Assembly (NCBI RefSeq): GCF_016798245.1
Contig: NZ_JAEUZA010000002.1
Location: 1-64,000, forward strand
Direction of reading: 5' to 3'
DNA from: Alkalicoccobacillus gibsonii
Lineage (GTDB): Bacteria > Bacillota > Bacilli > Bacillales > Bacillaceae_D
Length of the DNA: 64,000 nt
Of this stretch, positions 11,445 to 21,463 are shown one piece after another; within the stretch, counting starts at the first letter, position 1, and every line of letters begins with the position of its first letter. Under the pieces are notes generated by a model. It made no database searches. It saw only the letters and a list, made by a program, of their open reading frames with translations, and was not told the origin of the DNA. The position numbers and the translations under genes are program-made.

Positions 11445-11472
11445 AGACCACTGGCAGACAGTGGTCTTTTTT
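11445..11472 (+). terminator. rpmH-rnpA intergenic terminator/attenuator
   Basis: The stem AGACCACTG / CAGTGGTCT (9 bp, 5-nt loop) is followed by a run of T. It separates the highly expressed rpmH from rnpA, and so would let only part of the transcripts continue into rnpA, spoIIIJ and jag. Confidence 0.85.
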
Positions 11473-11501
11473 GCTTCAAAGAGAAGATAAGGGGCGGGAA
11501 T

Positions 11502-11870
11502 ATGAGAAAAGAACAGCGGATCAAAAAGAATGAGGAATTTTCGGCTGTATTTAATCATGGTCGTTCCGTAGCGAACCGTCAGTTTGTTCTTTATGTGCTA
11601 CAAAAAGAAGAACAAGAGCAATTCCGTTTAGGATTATCTGTGAGCAAGAAGGTTGGGAATGCTGTTGTGCGTAATCGCATTAAGCGGTTAATTCGTACCG
11701 TTTTTCAAGAAAAGCAGGAAATTCTACTGCCTCATTGCGATTATGTGGTGATAGCAAGAAAACCTACAGCTACTATGGACTATTATGAGTTTCATGCAAG
11801 CCTAGCACATGTAATGAAAAAAGCAGGTGTCAGCAGAAGAAGCTCCGAGCATGCATCAAAGAAAGATTAA
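11502..11870 (+). CDS. rnpA: Ribonuclease P protein component
   Basis: This 122-residue basic protein partners the RNase P RNA in maturing tRNA 5' ends. The signature [18 protein letters not shown] (RNR motif) is in the middle, with the N-terminal RIKKNEEF start of the family. The ATG follows AAGGGGCGGG. It sits between rpmH and spoIIIJ, as in other bacilli. Confidence 0.97.
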   Translation: MRKEQRIKKNEEFSAVFNHGRSVANRQFVLYVLQKEEQEQFRLGLSVSKKVGNAVVRNRIKRLIRTVFQEKQEILLPHCDYVVIARKPTATMDYYEFHASLAHVMKKAGVSRRSSEHASKKD

Positions 11871-11892
11871 GTTGTGCAGAGGGTGTGAAAGA

Positions 11893-12741
11893 GTGAAGAA
11901 TAAGTTTGGGTTATTCATTGTTTCATTTGGTCTGCTATTTCTTCTAACCGGATGTTTCAGTGTAAATGAACCGATTACTAGTAATAGTGAGGGAATTTGG
12001 AATAGCTTCTTTGTGTATCCGGTTTCCTGGCTCATTATTCGATTTGCTGATTTCTTTAACAGTTACGGAATCGCAATTATTGCCTTAACCGTGCTTATTC
12101 GTTTGGTGATTATGCCACTAATGATTAAGCAAACAAAAAGTATGAAGGCTATGCAATTATTACAGCCTGAGATGCAGCGTTTGCGCGAGAAACATAGCGC
12201 AAAAGATCAGGTAACTCAACAGAAGCTACAAAAAGAATTAATGGGTCTTTATCAAGAAAAAGGCGTGAATCCGTTTGCTGGATGTTTGCCACTTGTCATT
12301 CAGATGCCAATCTTATTGGCGCTTTACCACGCAATTATGAGAACAACCGAGATTAAAGGCAATACATTCTTATGGTTTACGTTAGATGTACCTGATCCAA
12401 TCTTTCTTTTACCAATTATCGCGGGTGGGGCTACATTCATTCAACAGAAAATGATGATGGTTCAAAATAACCCGCAGATGAAAATCTTGCTTTACCTCAT
12501 GCCAATTATGATTACGGTATTTGGGTTCTTCCTACCATCAGCCGTTATTCTTTACTGGGTTGTTGGTAACGTATTTATGATTGCTCAAACGTACTTTATT
12601 ACGGGCCCGAACGTAGAACAACGGAAGGCTGCGAAAGCGGGCGTTGGAGGGAAATCAGATGTCAAAGCACCTCAATCTCAGTCAAAACCAAAGCCAAAGC
12701 CTAAAGCTAAAAATAAGGGTAACAGGAAGAAGCGTAGATGA
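11893..12741 (+). CDS. spoIIIJ: Membrane protein insertase SpoIIIJ (YidC/Oxa1 family lipoprotein)
   Basis: This 282-residue insertase helps membrane proteins fold into the bilayer and in Bacillus is needed for engulfed-forespore sigma-G activation. It has a lipoprotein signal with lipobox LLTGC (Cys21), then five membrane segments. The conserved Arg of the hydrophilic groove lies in [11 protein letters not shown], and a basic tail rich in KPKPKPKAK follows. The GTG at 11893 has AGAGGGTG seven nt upstream; an ATG 66 nt earlier would bury the signal peptide. The 3' end overlaps jag by 83 nt. Confidence 0.94.
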   Translation: MKNKFGLFIVSFGLLFLLTGCFSVNEPITSNSEGIWNSFFVYPVSWLIIRFADFFNSYGIAIIALTVLIRLVIMPLMIKQTKSMKAMQLLQPEMQRLREKHSAKDQVTQQKLQKELMGLYQEKGVNPFAGCLPLVIQMPILLALYHAIMRTTEIKGNTFLWFTLDVPDPIFLLPIIAGGATFIQQKMMMVQNNPQMKILLYLMPIMITVFGFFLPSAVILYWVVGNVFMIAQTYFITGPNVEQRKAAKAGVGGKSDVKAPQSQSKPKPKPKAKNKGNRKKRR

Positions 12742-13333
12742 AGCCATTGAAGAGGCGCTCAAAGAGCTGGATGTTCCAAAAGAGCGTCTGTCCTATGAAG
12801 TTCTAGAAGAACCTCGAAAAGGATTTCTAGGATTCGGAGCCAAAAAAGCGCTTCTTGAAGCAGTTGCTATTCCTGATCCTATTGAAGTTGCGCATTCTTT
12901 TTTGACGAAAACGGTTAGTGAAATGGGAATTGATGCGTCAATTGAGCAAAAGAATACGAGTGAAGGTTGTCTCCTTTCTATTCAATGTGCAGAGGAACGA
13001 GATGCTGCCAGATTGATTGGGAAACGTGGACAAACGTTAGATTCTCTAGAGTATCTAGTCGAACTAGCGGCAAACCGAAACAAAGTAAAGTATCAAGCAT
13101 TTCAGGTTGATGTTGGTGACTATCGATCAAAGAGATACGAGCTTTTACGTGAGCTTGCTCACCGCGTGGCGAGCAAAGCAGCTAATCAAGAGGAAGGGAT
13201 TCCACTTGAGCCGATGAACGCACGTGACCGAAAAATTGTGCACCAGATTTTATATAAGAAAAAAGGTGTCACAACGGTTTCAAAAGGAAAAGGTACCAAC
13301 CGACACGTAATTGTCAAAAAGTCGAATGACTAA
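12659..13333 (+). CDS. jag: RNA-binding protein Jag (KhpB/EloR; KH and R3H domains)
   Basis: This 224-residue protein has a Jag N-domain with [17 protein letters not shown]. It then has a KH domain with the GxxG loop in [16 protein letters not shown] (about 120-135), and an R3H domain with [14 protein letters not shown] near the C-terminus. The family (KhpB/EloR) binds RNA and is linked to cell elongation; in Bacillus it pairs with SpoIIIJ. The only start with a good ribosome site (GGAGGG) is the ATG at 12659, inside spoIIIJ, giving an 83-nt overlap. No start codon lies at the usual MKxxTVTG position. Confidence 0.92.
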   Translation: MSKHLNLSQNQSQSLKLKIRVTGRSVDEAIEEALKELDVPKERLSYEVLEEPRKGFLGFGAKKALLEAVAIPDPIEVAHSFLTKTVSEMGIDASIEQKNTSEGCLLSIQCAEERDAARLIGKRGQTLDSLEYLVELAANRNKVKYQAFQVDVGDYRSKRYELLRELAHRVASKAANQEEGIPLEPMNARDRKIVHQILYKKKGVTTVSKGKGTNRHVIVKKSND

Positions 13334-13361
13334 GCGATCGTAACGATAAACACACAAAGAT

Positions 13362-13404
13362 TAGTGGGTAAGATCATCGATGGATGGTTTTATCCACTAT
13401 TTTT
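13362..13404 (+). terminator. jag terminator
   Basis: The stem TAGTGGGTAA / TTATCCACTA (10 bp, one G-T pair) with an 18-nt loop is followed by a T-run. It ends the rnpA-spoIIIJ-jag unit about 30 nt after jag. Confidence 0.85.
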
Positions 13405-13485
13405 GTTCAGGAATGTTGTGAGAGGTGAAAGAAAGCTCCTAAAGCCTCAGGAATTTAGAATCCGTATAAAAAGTGGCTATATGTA

Positions 13486-13514
13486 TTGCGCATTTCAAAT
13501 AAATAACATAATAT
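13486..13514 (+). promoter_or_regulatory. Possible promoter for the 13.6-kb lipoprotein gene
   Basis: TTGCGC (13486-13491) and TAATAT (13509-13514) are 17 nt apart in an AT-rich gap about 95 nt upstream of the gene. The hexamers are only partial matches. Confidence 0.35.
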
Positions 13515-13609
13515 CTTTATAATATTTTTCCGTAAATACTAGCATAGAGAGAAATAGTATTTCATGATTCGCATAATAAATGTTTAGAGAGATAGAAAGG
13601 AAGGTTAAC

Positions 13610-14308
13610 TTGAGAATATTTAGGGTGCTTTTCTACTATGCAGTTCTGTTTCTAATCGCGTTAGCAATCACTGGGTGCAGTTCAGGGGACAAAGAAGTAA
13701 GTAAAGAAGACACATCTGTAGTAGGTTCAGAAGTGGACGAAGCTTCTTCAGATAAAGATCAGGGAGATAAAGAGGATAAAGACAAGGAACAATTAGAGTC
13801 AGATGAACCGAACGATTCAGATCAAGATGAAGTACGTGATCATACATCAAGCAGTTCAAAAGACGATCAGTTAGATGATGAGGTATCACAAGATGACGGA
13901 GTAGATTTATCAGCCTATTCTTCAGAGGAAATTGAATATGCGAGAGTTTGGCAACAACTAGGTCCAAACCAAGAAATTGATTCACTATACGTAGCGAAAA
14001 TTTCTGCAGGTACTTCGATTAATCCCAACCACGAGGATGCTAGTGCAAAATATCCTGAAGACGTGATCATGCTGCAGGGGACCCGAGTGGTAGATGGAGC
14101 TGTCACGTATAGTGGAAATGGAGACGGTACGATTAATGTGTACAAGGTGCCCGCTCGTTGGGATGATAAGCTTGGTGCAAAAGTGGATAAGGTTGAAATC
14201 AAAGAATCTACTGAAATGATTGCCAAAGATACAAAGAAAGTCTCGATCAAACCATTTTCAAATGATGAAATCGTAGAGCTTATCAAAAAAATTAAATTGA
14301 ATGAATAA
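13610..14308 (+). CDS. Hypothetical acidic lipoprotein
   Basis: I do not recognise a family. From the TTG at 13610 (AGGAAGG five nt upstream) the 232-residue product has a signal peptide ending in lipobox LAITGC. A linker of about 75 residues rich in Asp, Glu, Lys and Ser follows, typical of a disordered cell-wall spacer. A C-terminal domain of about 130 residues begins near LSAYSSEEIEYARVW and is conserved-looking, with no catalytic motif I can name. An ATG 30 nt earlier has no ribosome site. It stands alone between the jag terminator and mnmE and is probably anchored outside the membrane. Confidence 0.75.
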   Translation: MRIFRVLFYYAVLFLIALAITGCSSGDKEVSKEDTSVVGSEVDEASSDKDQGDKEDKDKEQLESDEPNDSDQDEVRDHTSSSSKDDQLDDEVSQDDGVDLSAYSSEEIEYARVWQQLGPNQEIDSLYVAKISAGTSINPNHEDASAKYPEDVIMLQGTRVVDGAVTYSGNGDGTINVYKVPARWDDKLGAKVDKVEIKESTEMIAKDTKKVSIKPFSNDEIVELIKKIKLNE

Positions 14309-14542
14309 AAAGCGGACAATCATTTACTTGGATCTTGGATTGTCTGTTCTTCGTCTTTACTCAAAAAAGAAGTCGAAAAGTAGAATAAGAACGAAGAATT
14401 ACCCTCATATTCCCACTAATGAGGGCTTGCTGGTTCGTAGCTTTTCAGCTAGGTCTGTGCTATTCTATTACATTAGAAGCGGACTGATAAGGTAACGTAT
14501 GAACAAATAGATTACATGAAAACAAAGTAGGAGGTGACGACG

Positions 14543-15919
14543 ATGATAACAGAATTTGACACCATTGCAGCGATTTCAACGGCTCAAGGAGAAGGAGCGA
14601 TTGGAATTGTAAGACTAAGCGGTGACGAAGCGATTTCCATTGCGTCTCATTTATATGAAGGAAAAAATCCACTTCAGGACGTAGCGTCTCATTCCATTGT
14701 CTACGGTCACATTACGGACGGTACAAGCAAGGTAGAAGAAGCGATGATTAGCGTGATGCGGGCTCCTCGTACATTTACAAGGGAGGATGTCGTTGAAATC
14801 AACTGTCATGGTGGGTTAGTATCTGTTAACCGAGTTCTTCAGCTTGCGCTAAAACATGGAGCGAGGCTGGCGGAACCTGGAGAATTCACGAAACGAGCCT
14901 TTTTAAATGGACGAATTGACTTATCTCAAGCAGAAGGTGTTATGGACTTAATCCGTGCAAAAACGGATCGAGCAATGAATGTGGCACTCGGACAGCTTGA
15001 AGGGCGTTTATCGGGTAAGATTAAACAGCTACGCCAAGAGCTTCTCGAAACGGTCGCTCAAGTAGAAGTGAACATCGACTACCCTGAATATGATGCAGAA
15101 GCAATGACTCATGACATTATGGTTGAAAAAGTAGGGTTTGTGATCGAAGAAGTGGATAAGCTGTTAAGAACAGCTGGACAAGGGAAGATTCTTCGAGAAG
15201 GGCTTGCAACTGCTATCATCGGTAGGCCGAATGTCGGGAAGTCATCTCTTATGAACAGCCTCGTTCATGAAAATAAAGCCATTGTGACAGACATTCCGGG
15301 TACAACGCGTGATACACTTGAAGAGTACGTGAATGTCCGTGGAGTTCCATTACGATTAGTCGATACGGCAGGAATTCGTGAGACGGAAGACATTGTTGAA
15401 CGATTAGGTGTGGAACGGTCGCGTAAGGCTCTACGCGAGGCAGATTTAATATTACTTGTGGTCAACCATGGGGAAGAGCTTTCACCTGAGGACGAAGCCT
15501 TGTTTGAAGCGACTGCAGATATGAATGCAGTTGTGATTGTCAATAAGGTAGATGTACCTCTTGCCATTAATTTGGAGAGAGTGAACGAGCTTGCAGCCGG
15601 ACGTCCTGTTGTGACCACTGCATTTATAGAAGATAAAGGATTGGAAGACTTAGAAGAAGCCATTGCAGCTCTGTTTTTTGAAGGAGCCATTGAAGGTGAA
15701 GATGCAACGTATGTATCAAACACCAGACATATCGCTTTACTCGAACAGGCGAAGCAGACGGCGCAGGATGCTCTTGAAGCAACTGATATAGGAATGCCAA
15801 TTGATTTGATTCAAATTGATGTAACAAGAACGTGGGAGCTGCTTGGCGAGATTATTGGTGACAGTGTGCAGGATAGTCTGATCGATCAGTTATTCTCACA
15901 GTTCTGTTTAGGAAAATAA
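14543..15919 (+). CDS. mnmE: tRNA modification GTPase MnmE
   Basis: This 458-residue GTPase works with MnmG to make 5-carboxymethylaminomethyl-uridine at wobble position 34 of tRNAs. It has an N-terminal tetrahydrofolate-binding domain ([21 protein letters not shown]), G1 loop [17 protein letters not shown], and the C-terminal CLGK motif. The ATG at 14543 has AGGAGG at 8 nt; an in-frame GTG nine nt upstream is too close to that site. It is followed by mnmG and rsmG in the usual Bacillus order. Confidence 0.97.
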   Translation: MITEFDTIAAISTAQGEGAIGIVRLSGDEAISIASHLYEGKNPLQDVASHSIVYGHITDGTSKVEEAMISVMRAPRTFTREDVVEINCHGGLVSVNRVLQLALKHGARLAEPGEFTKRAFLNGRIDLSQAEGVMDLIRAKTDRAMNVALGQLEGRLSGKIKQLRQELLETVAQVEVNIDYPEYDAEAMTHDIMVEKVGFVIEEVDKLLRTAGQGKILREGLATAIIGRPNVGKSSLMNSLVHENKAIVTDIPGTTRDTLEEYVNVRGVPLRLVDTAGIRETEDIVERLGVERSRKALREADLILLVVNHGEELSPEDEALFEATADMNAVVIVNKVDVPLAINLERVNELAAGRPVVTTAFIEDKGLEDLEEAIAALFFEGAIEGEDATYVSNTRHIALLEQAKQTAQDALEATDIGMPIDLIQIDVTRTWELLGEIIGDSVQDSLIDQLFSQFCLGK

Positions 15920-15968
15920 CAACCTCATTTCATGTAAATGAGAGTAAAAATAGAAAGAAGGATGAACG

Positions 15969-17855
15969 ATGAGCTATCAAGGTGGAGAATTTGATGTCAT
16001 TGTGATTGGGGCAGGTCATGCAGGAGTAGAAGCAGGACTTGCTTCTGCACGCATGGGTGCAAACACACTTATGCTGACACTGAACCTCGATGCCGTTGCG
16101 TTTATGCCGTGTAATCCATCCGTTGGAGGACCGGCAAAAGGGATTGTCGTACGAGAACTTGATGCATTAGGCGGCGAGATGGCCCGTAACATTGACAAGA
16201 CGCATATCCAAATGAGAATGCTGAACACAGGGAAAGGACCAGCTGTGCGTGCACTGCGTGCGCAGGCTGACAAATTCCTATATCAGCATGAAATGAAGAA
16301 AACAATTGAAGAACAAGAGAATCTTCTCCTTCGCCAAGGAATGGTGGAGAAGCTGATTGTTGAGGATGGAATCTGTAAAGGTGTCATCACTAATACAGGT
16401 GCAGAGTACCGCAGTAAGTCAGTTATCATCACGACAGGTACGTACTTACGTGGAAAAATCATTCTTGGTGAATTGGCTTATGAGAGTGGTCCAAATAACA
16501 TGCAGCCATCTGTGCAGCTTTCTTACCACCTGCAGGAGCTTGGCTTTGAGATGGTTCGCTTTAAAACAGGCACACCACCTCGTGTAAATGGAAACACAAT
16601 TGATTATGATAAGACAGAGATTCAACCTGGTGATGATGTTCCTCGTGCTTTCTCATATGAGACGACGAAGTACATTACGGATCAACTACCGTGCTGGCTC
16701 ACGTATACGTCTACAGAGACGCATATGATGATTAATCAGAACCTAACGCGTTCGCCAATGTACTCTGGAATGATTGAAGGAACAGGTCCGCGTTATTGCC
16801 CATCCATTGAGGATAAGATTGTTCGTTTTAATGATAAGCCGCGTCACCAGATCTTCCTTGAGCCTGAAGGCCGTAATACAACGGAGGTCTACGTACAAGG
16901 GCTATCAACAAGCCTTCCAGAAGACGTTCAATTGAATATGTTAAAAACAATCCCTGGACTTGAGAATGTTAAAATGATGAGACCTGGTTATGCCATCGAG
17001 TACGATGCCATTGTGCCAACACAGCTATGGCCAACACTTGAAACGAAAAAAGTCGAAGGACTATTTACGGCTGGTCAAATCAACGGAACATCAGGTTATG
17101 AGGAAGCAGCAGGGCAAGGAGTAATGGCTGGAATTAATGCTGCTCTTAAAGCTAGAGGAGATGAAGGTTTAATCCTTGATCGCTCACAAGCCTATATTGG
17201 CGTATTAATTGATGACCTCGTCACAAAGGGTACAAATGAGCCATATCGTCTCCTGACCTCTAGAGCCGAATTTAGACTCCTTCTACGCCACGACAATGCT
17301 GACTTACGTCTAACGGAAATCGGTCATGAAATTGGCTTAATTAAAGAGGATCGATACGCTCGTTTCATGAAGAAGAAAGAGCAGATTGAAGCAGAGAAGA
17401 AACGAATTGAAAAAATTATTATCAAACCATCTGCAGATGTGGATAAGGTGCTAGCTGAAGCAGGTTCGTCACCTTTAGCAGAGGCGATGCATGCAGCCGG
17501 CTTATTACGCCGTCCTGAGTTAACGTATCAGCATATCGCTTCTATTATTCCGGCAGCTGACACACATATTGCAGAGGATGTAGCGGAGCAGGTTGAGATC
17601 CAAGTGAAATATGAGGGATATATTGGTAAACAGCTACAACAGGTTGAACGCTCGAAGAAAATGGAAAACAAAAAGCTTCCAGAAGATCTTGATTACATGG
17701 CTATAAACGGATTGGCCACAGAGGCGAAACAAAAGCTAGCTGAGGTACGCCCAATCTCCCTTGGTCAAGCATCTCGTGTATCTGGCGTAAACCCTGCGGA
17801 TATCTCGATTCTTCTTGTTTATTTAGAACAAGGAAAACTAGCAAAAGTGAAATGA
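15969..17855 (+). CDS. mnmG: tRNA uridine-5-carboxymethylaminomethyl modification enzyme MnmG (GidA)
   Basis: This 628-residue FAD enzyme is the partner of MnmE in wobble-uridine modification. The N-terminal dinucleotide fold is [36 protein letters not shown] and the Cys-containing active-site region are present, and the C-terminal helical domain binds tRNA and MnmE. It lies 49 nt after mnmE and 15 nt before rsmG, so one operon is likely. Confidence 0.98.
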   Translation: MSYQGGEFDVIVIGAGHAGVEAGLASARMGANTLMLTLNLDAVAFMPCNPSVGGPAKGIVVRELDALGGEMARNIDKTHIQMRMLNTGKGPAVRALRAQADKFLYQHEMKKTIEEQENLLLRQGMVEKLIVEDGICKGVITNTGAEYRSKSVIITTGTYLRGKIILGELAYESGPNNMQPSVQLSYHLQELGFEMVRFKTGTPPRVNGNTIDYDKTEIQPGDDVPRAFSYETTKYITDQLPCWLTYTSTETHMMINQNLTRSPMYSGMIEGTGPRYCPSIEDKIVRFNDKPRHQIFLEPEGRNTTEVYVQGLSTSLPEDVQLNMLKTIPGLENVKMMRPGYAIEYDAIVPTQLWPTLETKKVEGLFTAGQINGTSGYEEAAGQGVMAGINAALKARGDEGLILDRSQAYIGVLIDDLVTKGTNEPYRLLTSRAEFRLLLRHDNADLRLTEIGHEIGLIKEDRYARFMKKKEQIEAEKKRIEKIIIKPSADVDKVLAEAGSSPLAEAMHAAGLLRRPELTYQHIASIIPAADTHIAEDVAEQVEIQVKYEGYIGKQLQQVERSKKMENKKLPEDLDYMAINGLATEAKQKLAEVRPISLGQASRVSGVNPADISILLVYLEQGKLAKVK

Positions 17856-17870
17856 TAGAAAGAGGGAACT

Positions 17871-18584
17871 ATGAATAAAAGTGAATTTGTTCTAGCTTTA
17901 TCAAAAAAAGGAATTGACTTATCTGAGCATCAACAATGGCAGTTTGAACGATATTTTGAACTCCTCGTTGAGTGGAATGAAAAGATGAACTTAACGGCAC
18001 TAACGTCTGAGTCAGATGTGTACCTTAAACATTTTTATGACTCCATTAGTGCAGGATTTTACTATTCCTTTAATGAGCAAAAATCAATCTTAGATGTGGG
18101 AGCAGGAGCAGGTTTTCCGAGCTTACCCATTAAAATTGTGTTTCCAGATATTCACGTAACCATTATTGATTCCTTAAAAAAGCGAATTGGCTTTCTTGAA
18201 CATTTAGCGTCGGAACTTAAGCTTGAGAATGTCCATTTTCATCATAACCGCGCTGAAATTGCTGGGCAGGATCCGGCATACCGTGCTCGCTTTGATGTCG
18301 TAACAGCGCGTGCGGTTGCCAGGTTATCTGTTCTTTCAGAGCTTTGCTTACCTTTTGCCAAAACAGGAGGAGAGTTTTTAGCAATGAAAGGAGCAGGCGC
18401 GGAAGAAGAATTGAAGGACGCCAAAAAAGCACTTGATATTTTAGGTGGTGCAGTTGGTGAGACATTCTCGTTTACGTTGCCTGAAGAAGAAAGTGAACGA
18501 ACCATTTATATACTCCAAAAAACACGATCTACACCAAAGAAATACCCACGCAAGGCAGGCGTTCCTGCTAAGCAGCCTCTCTAA
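17871..18584 (+). CDS. rsmG: 16S rRNA (guanine527-N7)-methyltransferase RsmG (GidB)
   Basis: This 237-residue class I methyltransferase modifies G527 in 16S rRNA using SAM. The SAM-binding loop is [16 protein letters not shown], and the downstream [15 protein letters not shown] matches the family. The RBS AGAGGG sits just before the ATG. It is the last gene of mnmE-mnmG-rsmG, and a parS site lies 13 nt beyond its stop codon. Confidence 0.96.
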   Translation: MNKSEFVLALSKKGIDLSEHQQWQFERYFELLVEWNEKMNLTALTSESDVYLKHFYDSISAGFYYSFNEQKSILDVGAGAGFPSLPIKIVFPDIHVTIIDSLKKRIGFLEHLASELKLENVHFHHNRAEIAGQDPAYRARFDVVTARAVARLSVLSELCLPFAKTGGEFLAMKGAGAEEELKDAKKALDILGGAVGETFSFTLPEEESERTIYILQKTRSTPKKYPRKAGVPAKQPL

Positions 18585-18597
18585 ATGTTACAGGCAG

Positions 18598-18613
18598 TGT
18601 TTCACGTGGAACA
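18598..18613 (-). other. parS site 1 (Spo0J binding)
   Basis: TGTTTCACGTGGAACA is the reverse complement of TGTTCCACGTGAAACA, a perfect match to the Bacillus parS consensus TGTTNCACGTGAAACA. It is embedded in a 26-bp near-perfect palindrome (18593-18618), between rsmG and noc. Confidence 0.95.
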
Positions 18614-18656
18614 CTGCCAATCTTACATACGTAGTTGATAAGAATAAAACAATATC

Positions 18657-18685
18657 TTGACGACCTTACGCAGGTTGGATATAAA
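18657..18685 (+). promoter_or_regulatory. noc promoter
   Basis: TTGACG (18657-18662) and TATAAA (18680-18685) are separated by 17 nt, about 90 nt upstream of noc and about 45 nt after the parS site, so Spo0J bound at parS could influence it. Confidence 0.65.
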
Positions 18686-18775
18686 AGAGTTAGAGATAAA
18701 AAGGGATTATAGACCATAGTGTCGAATAGATAGATAGGACATTGAGGTTTATAAACAGAAGGTGGTGTCAGGGCG

Positions 18776-19630
18776 ATGAAGCAGCCGTTTTCACGCCTAT
18801 TTGGCTTTAGTGACAAACAGGATGAAACAGCAGTGATAAAAGAGAATGAGGAAGTACAACAACTCGATCTAGCAGAAATTGTACCCAATCGTTTTCAGCC
18901 ACGGACCGTATTTGATGAAGAGAAAATTGAAGAGCTTGCACAAACCATTCGTACACATGGTGTCATTCAACCAATTGTTGTCCGTAAGCGCGACGACAAG
19001 TACGAAATCATTGCTGGTGAGCGACGTTGGCGTGCAGTTACACATCTGGGATGGGAGAAGATCCCTGCGCTTGTAAAGGAATTTAATGACTCGCAGACTG
19101 CTTCCATTGCACTTATTGAAAATCTTCAACGTGAAGGATTAACAGCAATTGAAGAAGCTGTAGCGTACGCAAAGCTGATTGAGATTCACGGATTAACGCA
19201 GGAGAGCTTAGCACAAAGACTTGGAAGAGGTCAGTCAACCATTGCAAATAAGCTAAGGTTGCTTCATCTACCTGATTTTGTACAACAATCCATCTTGGAT
19301 CGTAAAATATCGGAGAGACATGCTCGTTCCTTACTTGTTTTGAAAGATGCAGAGAAGCAAGAACTCATTTTAAATGAGATCATTGAACATTCACTAAATG
19401 TCAAACAAACAGAAGAACGCGTGAAAGCCTTATTGGAGGCAGGTCAAGCTCCCGAGGAAGAGAAGAAAAAGAAGCCAACTCGTAAAGCGTATTCAAAGGA
19501 TATGAGAATTGCGATGAATACCATTAGGCAGTCCGTAGACATGGTTCTTCAAAGTGGGCTAAATATAGATACAGACGAAGAGGAAAACGACGAATTCTAT
19601 CAATTTACCATTCGCATCCCTAAGAAGTAA
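18776..19630 (+). CDS. noc: Nucleoid occlusion protein Noc
   Basis: This 284-residue ParB-family CTP-dependent clamp spreads from its own binding sites and keeps FtsZ rings off the nucleoid. The amphipathic N-terminus [11 protein letters not shown] is the membrane-targeting helix specific to Noc. Next come the ParB/Srx-type domain with [13 protein letters not shown] and [15 protein letters not shown], a helix-turn-helix with [19 protein letters not shown], and a C-terminal dimer domain. It precedes soj-spo0J and differs from spo0J in its recognition helix. Confidence 0.96.
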   Translation: MKQPFSRLFGFSDKQDETAVIKENEEVQQLDLAEIVPNRFQPRTVFDEEKIEELAQTIRTHGVIQPIVVRKRDDKYEIIAGERRWRAVTHLGWEKIPALVKEFNDSQTASIALIENLQREGLTAIEEAVAYAKLIEIHGLTQESLAQRLGRGQSTIANKLRLLHLPDFVQQSILDRKISERHARSLLVLKDAEKQELILNEIIEHSLNVKQTEERVKALLEAGQAPEEEKKKKPTRKAYSKDMRIAMNTIRQSVDMVLQSGLNIDTDEEENDEFYQFTIRIPKK

Positions 19631-19631
19631 T

Positions 19632-19660
19632 CTATCTTTTGAAAGATAGGTTCTTTTTTT
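19632..19660 (+). terminator. noc terminator
   Basis: CTATCTT / AAGATAG with a 4-nt loop is followed by GTTCTTTTTTT, just after the noc stop codon. It separates noc from soj. Confidence 0.85.
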
Positions 19661-19779
19661 ACCCATCTTTTTGAAGAGATTTTTGATCTCACACAACTTT
19701 CTAAAATGTTTTCTCTCAAACTATGATAGAATAATAACGACTTATGTTAGTTCTTTTTTGAGGGAAAGTAGGTGGCTAA

Positions 19780-20541
19780 GTGGCCAAGATTATTTCGATT
19801 GCCAATCAAAAAGGAGGCGTGGGTAAAACAACCACAGCCGTGAACTTAAGCGCATGTCTTGCTTTTCTGGGACATCGAGTCCTTTTGGTTGATATAGACC
19901 CGCAAGGAAATGCATCAAGTGGAGTAGGGGTAGAAAAAGGAGACGTAGACGAGTGTGTGTACGATCTGCTTGTTGAAGATATAGAAACAAAGTCCGTTAT
20001 ACGTGAAACAACGGTTGAAAACTTATCTGTCATTCCTTCTACTATTCAGCTTTCAGGTGCAGAAATTGAGCTAGTATCAACAATTTCTAGAGAGGTTCGT
20101 TTAAAACGAGCGTTATCTGAGGTTGCTGATGAGTATGAGTATATTTTTATTGATTGCCCACCGTCTTTAGGATTGTTAACGATCAATGCGTTAACTGCAT
20201 CAGACTCGGTTTTAATTCCTGTTCAATGTGAGTATTATGCATTAGAAGGATTAAGCCAGCTATTAAATACGGTTCGTTTAGTACAGAAACATTTAAATAC
20301 AGATTTAGCTATAGAAGGTGTCTTGCTAACAATGCTTGATGCCCGAACCAATCTTGGTATACAAGTGATTGATGAAGTGAAAAAGTATTTCAGAGAAAAA
20401 GTGTTTGATACCATCATTCCTCGTAATGTTCGTCTTGGAGAAGCACCAAGTCACGGGAAACCAATCATTGTCTATGATGCAAAGTCACGTGGAGCTGAGG
20501 TTTACGTAGATTTAGCGAAGGAAGTGGTTACAAATGGCTAA
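19780..20541 (+). CDS. soj: Chromosome partitioning ATPase Soj (ParA)
   Basis: This 253-residue deviant-Walker ATPase acts with Spo0J in origin segregation and regulates DnaA. The Walker A' motif is KGGVGKTTT near the N-terminus, with DIDPQGN and the Walker B region [11 protein letters not shown]. It starts at a GTG at 19780, preceded by AGGTGG. It overlaps spo0J by 8 nt. Confidence 0.97.
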   Translation: MAKIISIANQKGGVGKTTTAVNLSACLAFLGHRVLLVDIDPQGNASSGVGVEKGDVDECVYDLLVEDIETKSVIRETTVENLSVIPSTIQLSGAEIELVSTISREVRLKRALSEVADEYEYIFIDCPPSLGLLTINALTASDSVLIPVQCEYYALEGLSQLLNTVRLVQKHLNTDLAIEGVLLTMLDARTNLGIQVIDEVKKYFREKVFDTIIPRNVRLGEAPSHGKPIIVYDAKSRGAEVYVDLAKEVVTNG

Positions 20542-21391
20542 AGGTTTAGGGAAGGGTCTTCAGGCATTTTTTCCAGAACACTCTGATGAGAAACAAGAAC
20601 AAATTGAACAAATTGCTCTTAAGCAAATCCGTCCCAATCCATATCAGCCTCGTAAAACCTTTACGGAGGAAGCAATTAGTGAGCTAGCACATTCCATCCA
20701 AACACATGGCTTGCTGCAGCCAATCACTGTCCGTAAGAGTATAAAAGGGTTTGAAATAGTGGTCGGAGAACGTCGTTTCCGAGCGGCTCAGCATGCGAAG
20801 CTTGAGACAATTCCAGCGATTGTGAAAGAGTATACGGAAGACGAAATGATGGAATTAGCGTTAATTGAGAACCTTCAGCGTGAGGATTTAAATCCAATTG
20901 AAGAAGGTTTTGCTTACCAGAAGCTTATGAGCCATTTAAATGTGACACAGGAGCAACTAGCTAAGCGCCTTGGTAAAAGTAGACCGCATATCGCTAACCA
21001 TATTCGTTTGCTGCAACTGCCAACTGTGGTTCAAGAGTTTATTCAAGATGGCAAGATCTCGATGGGACATGGTCGTGCGCTACTTGGTTTAAATGATAAG
21101 AATAAAATCTCATCATTATTGGAGAAAGTCCTACATGATAAGCTAAGTGTAAGAGAATTGGAGCTTTTAATCCAACAAGTTAATGAACGTGTTTCACGTG
21201 AAACAAAGAAAAGAAAGATTAATCTTTCACCTTTTCTTAAAGAGAGACAGGATCTCTTACGTTCAACACTTGGAACATCTGTAGCGATTAAACCTGGTAA
21301 GAAAAAAGGGAAAATCGAAATTGATTACTTCTCTGAAGACGACCTTGAAAGAATTCTTCAGATCCTATCCATTGAGGAAACTCAGAAATAA
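20534..21391 (+). CDS. spo0J: Chromosome partitioning protein Spo0J (ParB)
   Basis: This 285-residue CTP-dependent clamp loads at parS, slides, and recruits SMC condensin. Motifs are [13 protein letters not shown] (CTP-binding box), [14 protein letters not shown], and the helix-turn-helix [19 protein letters not shown]. The gene carries a perfect parS site in its own coding sequence (21190-21205), as in B. subtilis. Its start overlaps soj and a wobble-paired terminator follows. Confidence 0.98.
   Translation: MAKGLGKGLQAFFPEHSDEKQEQIEQIALKQIRPNPYQPRKTFTEEAISELAHSIQTHGLLQPITVRKSIKGFEIVVGERRFRAAQHAKLETIPAIVKEYTEDEMMELALIENLQREDLNPIEEGFAYQKLMSHLNVTQEQLAKRLGKSRPHIANHIRLLQLPTVVQEFIQDGKISMGHGRALLGLNDKNKISSLLEKVLHDKLSVRELELLIQQVNERVSRETKKRKINLSPFLKERQDLLRSTLGTSVAIKPGKKKGKIEIDYFSEDDLERILQILSIEETQK
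21190..21205 (+). other. parS site 2, inside spo0J
   Basis: TGTTTCACGTGAAACA is the perfect 16-bp palindromic parS consensus, within the spo0J coding sequence. Confidence 0.97.
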
Positions 21392-21413
21392 TGATCTAAA
21401 AATGAAAAAAGGT

Positions 21414-21445
21414 GAGGTCATCCATTTAAGGTGGCTTCTTTTTTT
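21414..21445 (+). terminator. spo0J terminator
   Basis: A 9-bp stem, GAGGTCATC with GGTGGCTTC (three G-T wobble pairs), and a 7-nt loop precede TTTTTTT. It overlaps the leader of the next gene. Confidence 0.75.
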
Positions 21446-21463
21446 AATGAAAGGGTCGGTTCT

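Noticed and set aside
14301-14495. 64-codon plus-strand frame after the lipoprotein gene
   Set aside because: No ribosome site, overlaps the end of the lipoprotein gene, and the product has no recognisable features.
15265-15723. 152-codon minus-strand frame inside mnmE and similar antisense frames in gyrA, mnmG and recF
   Set aside because: They are opposite-strand shadows of conserved genes; none has both a ribosome site and family similarity.
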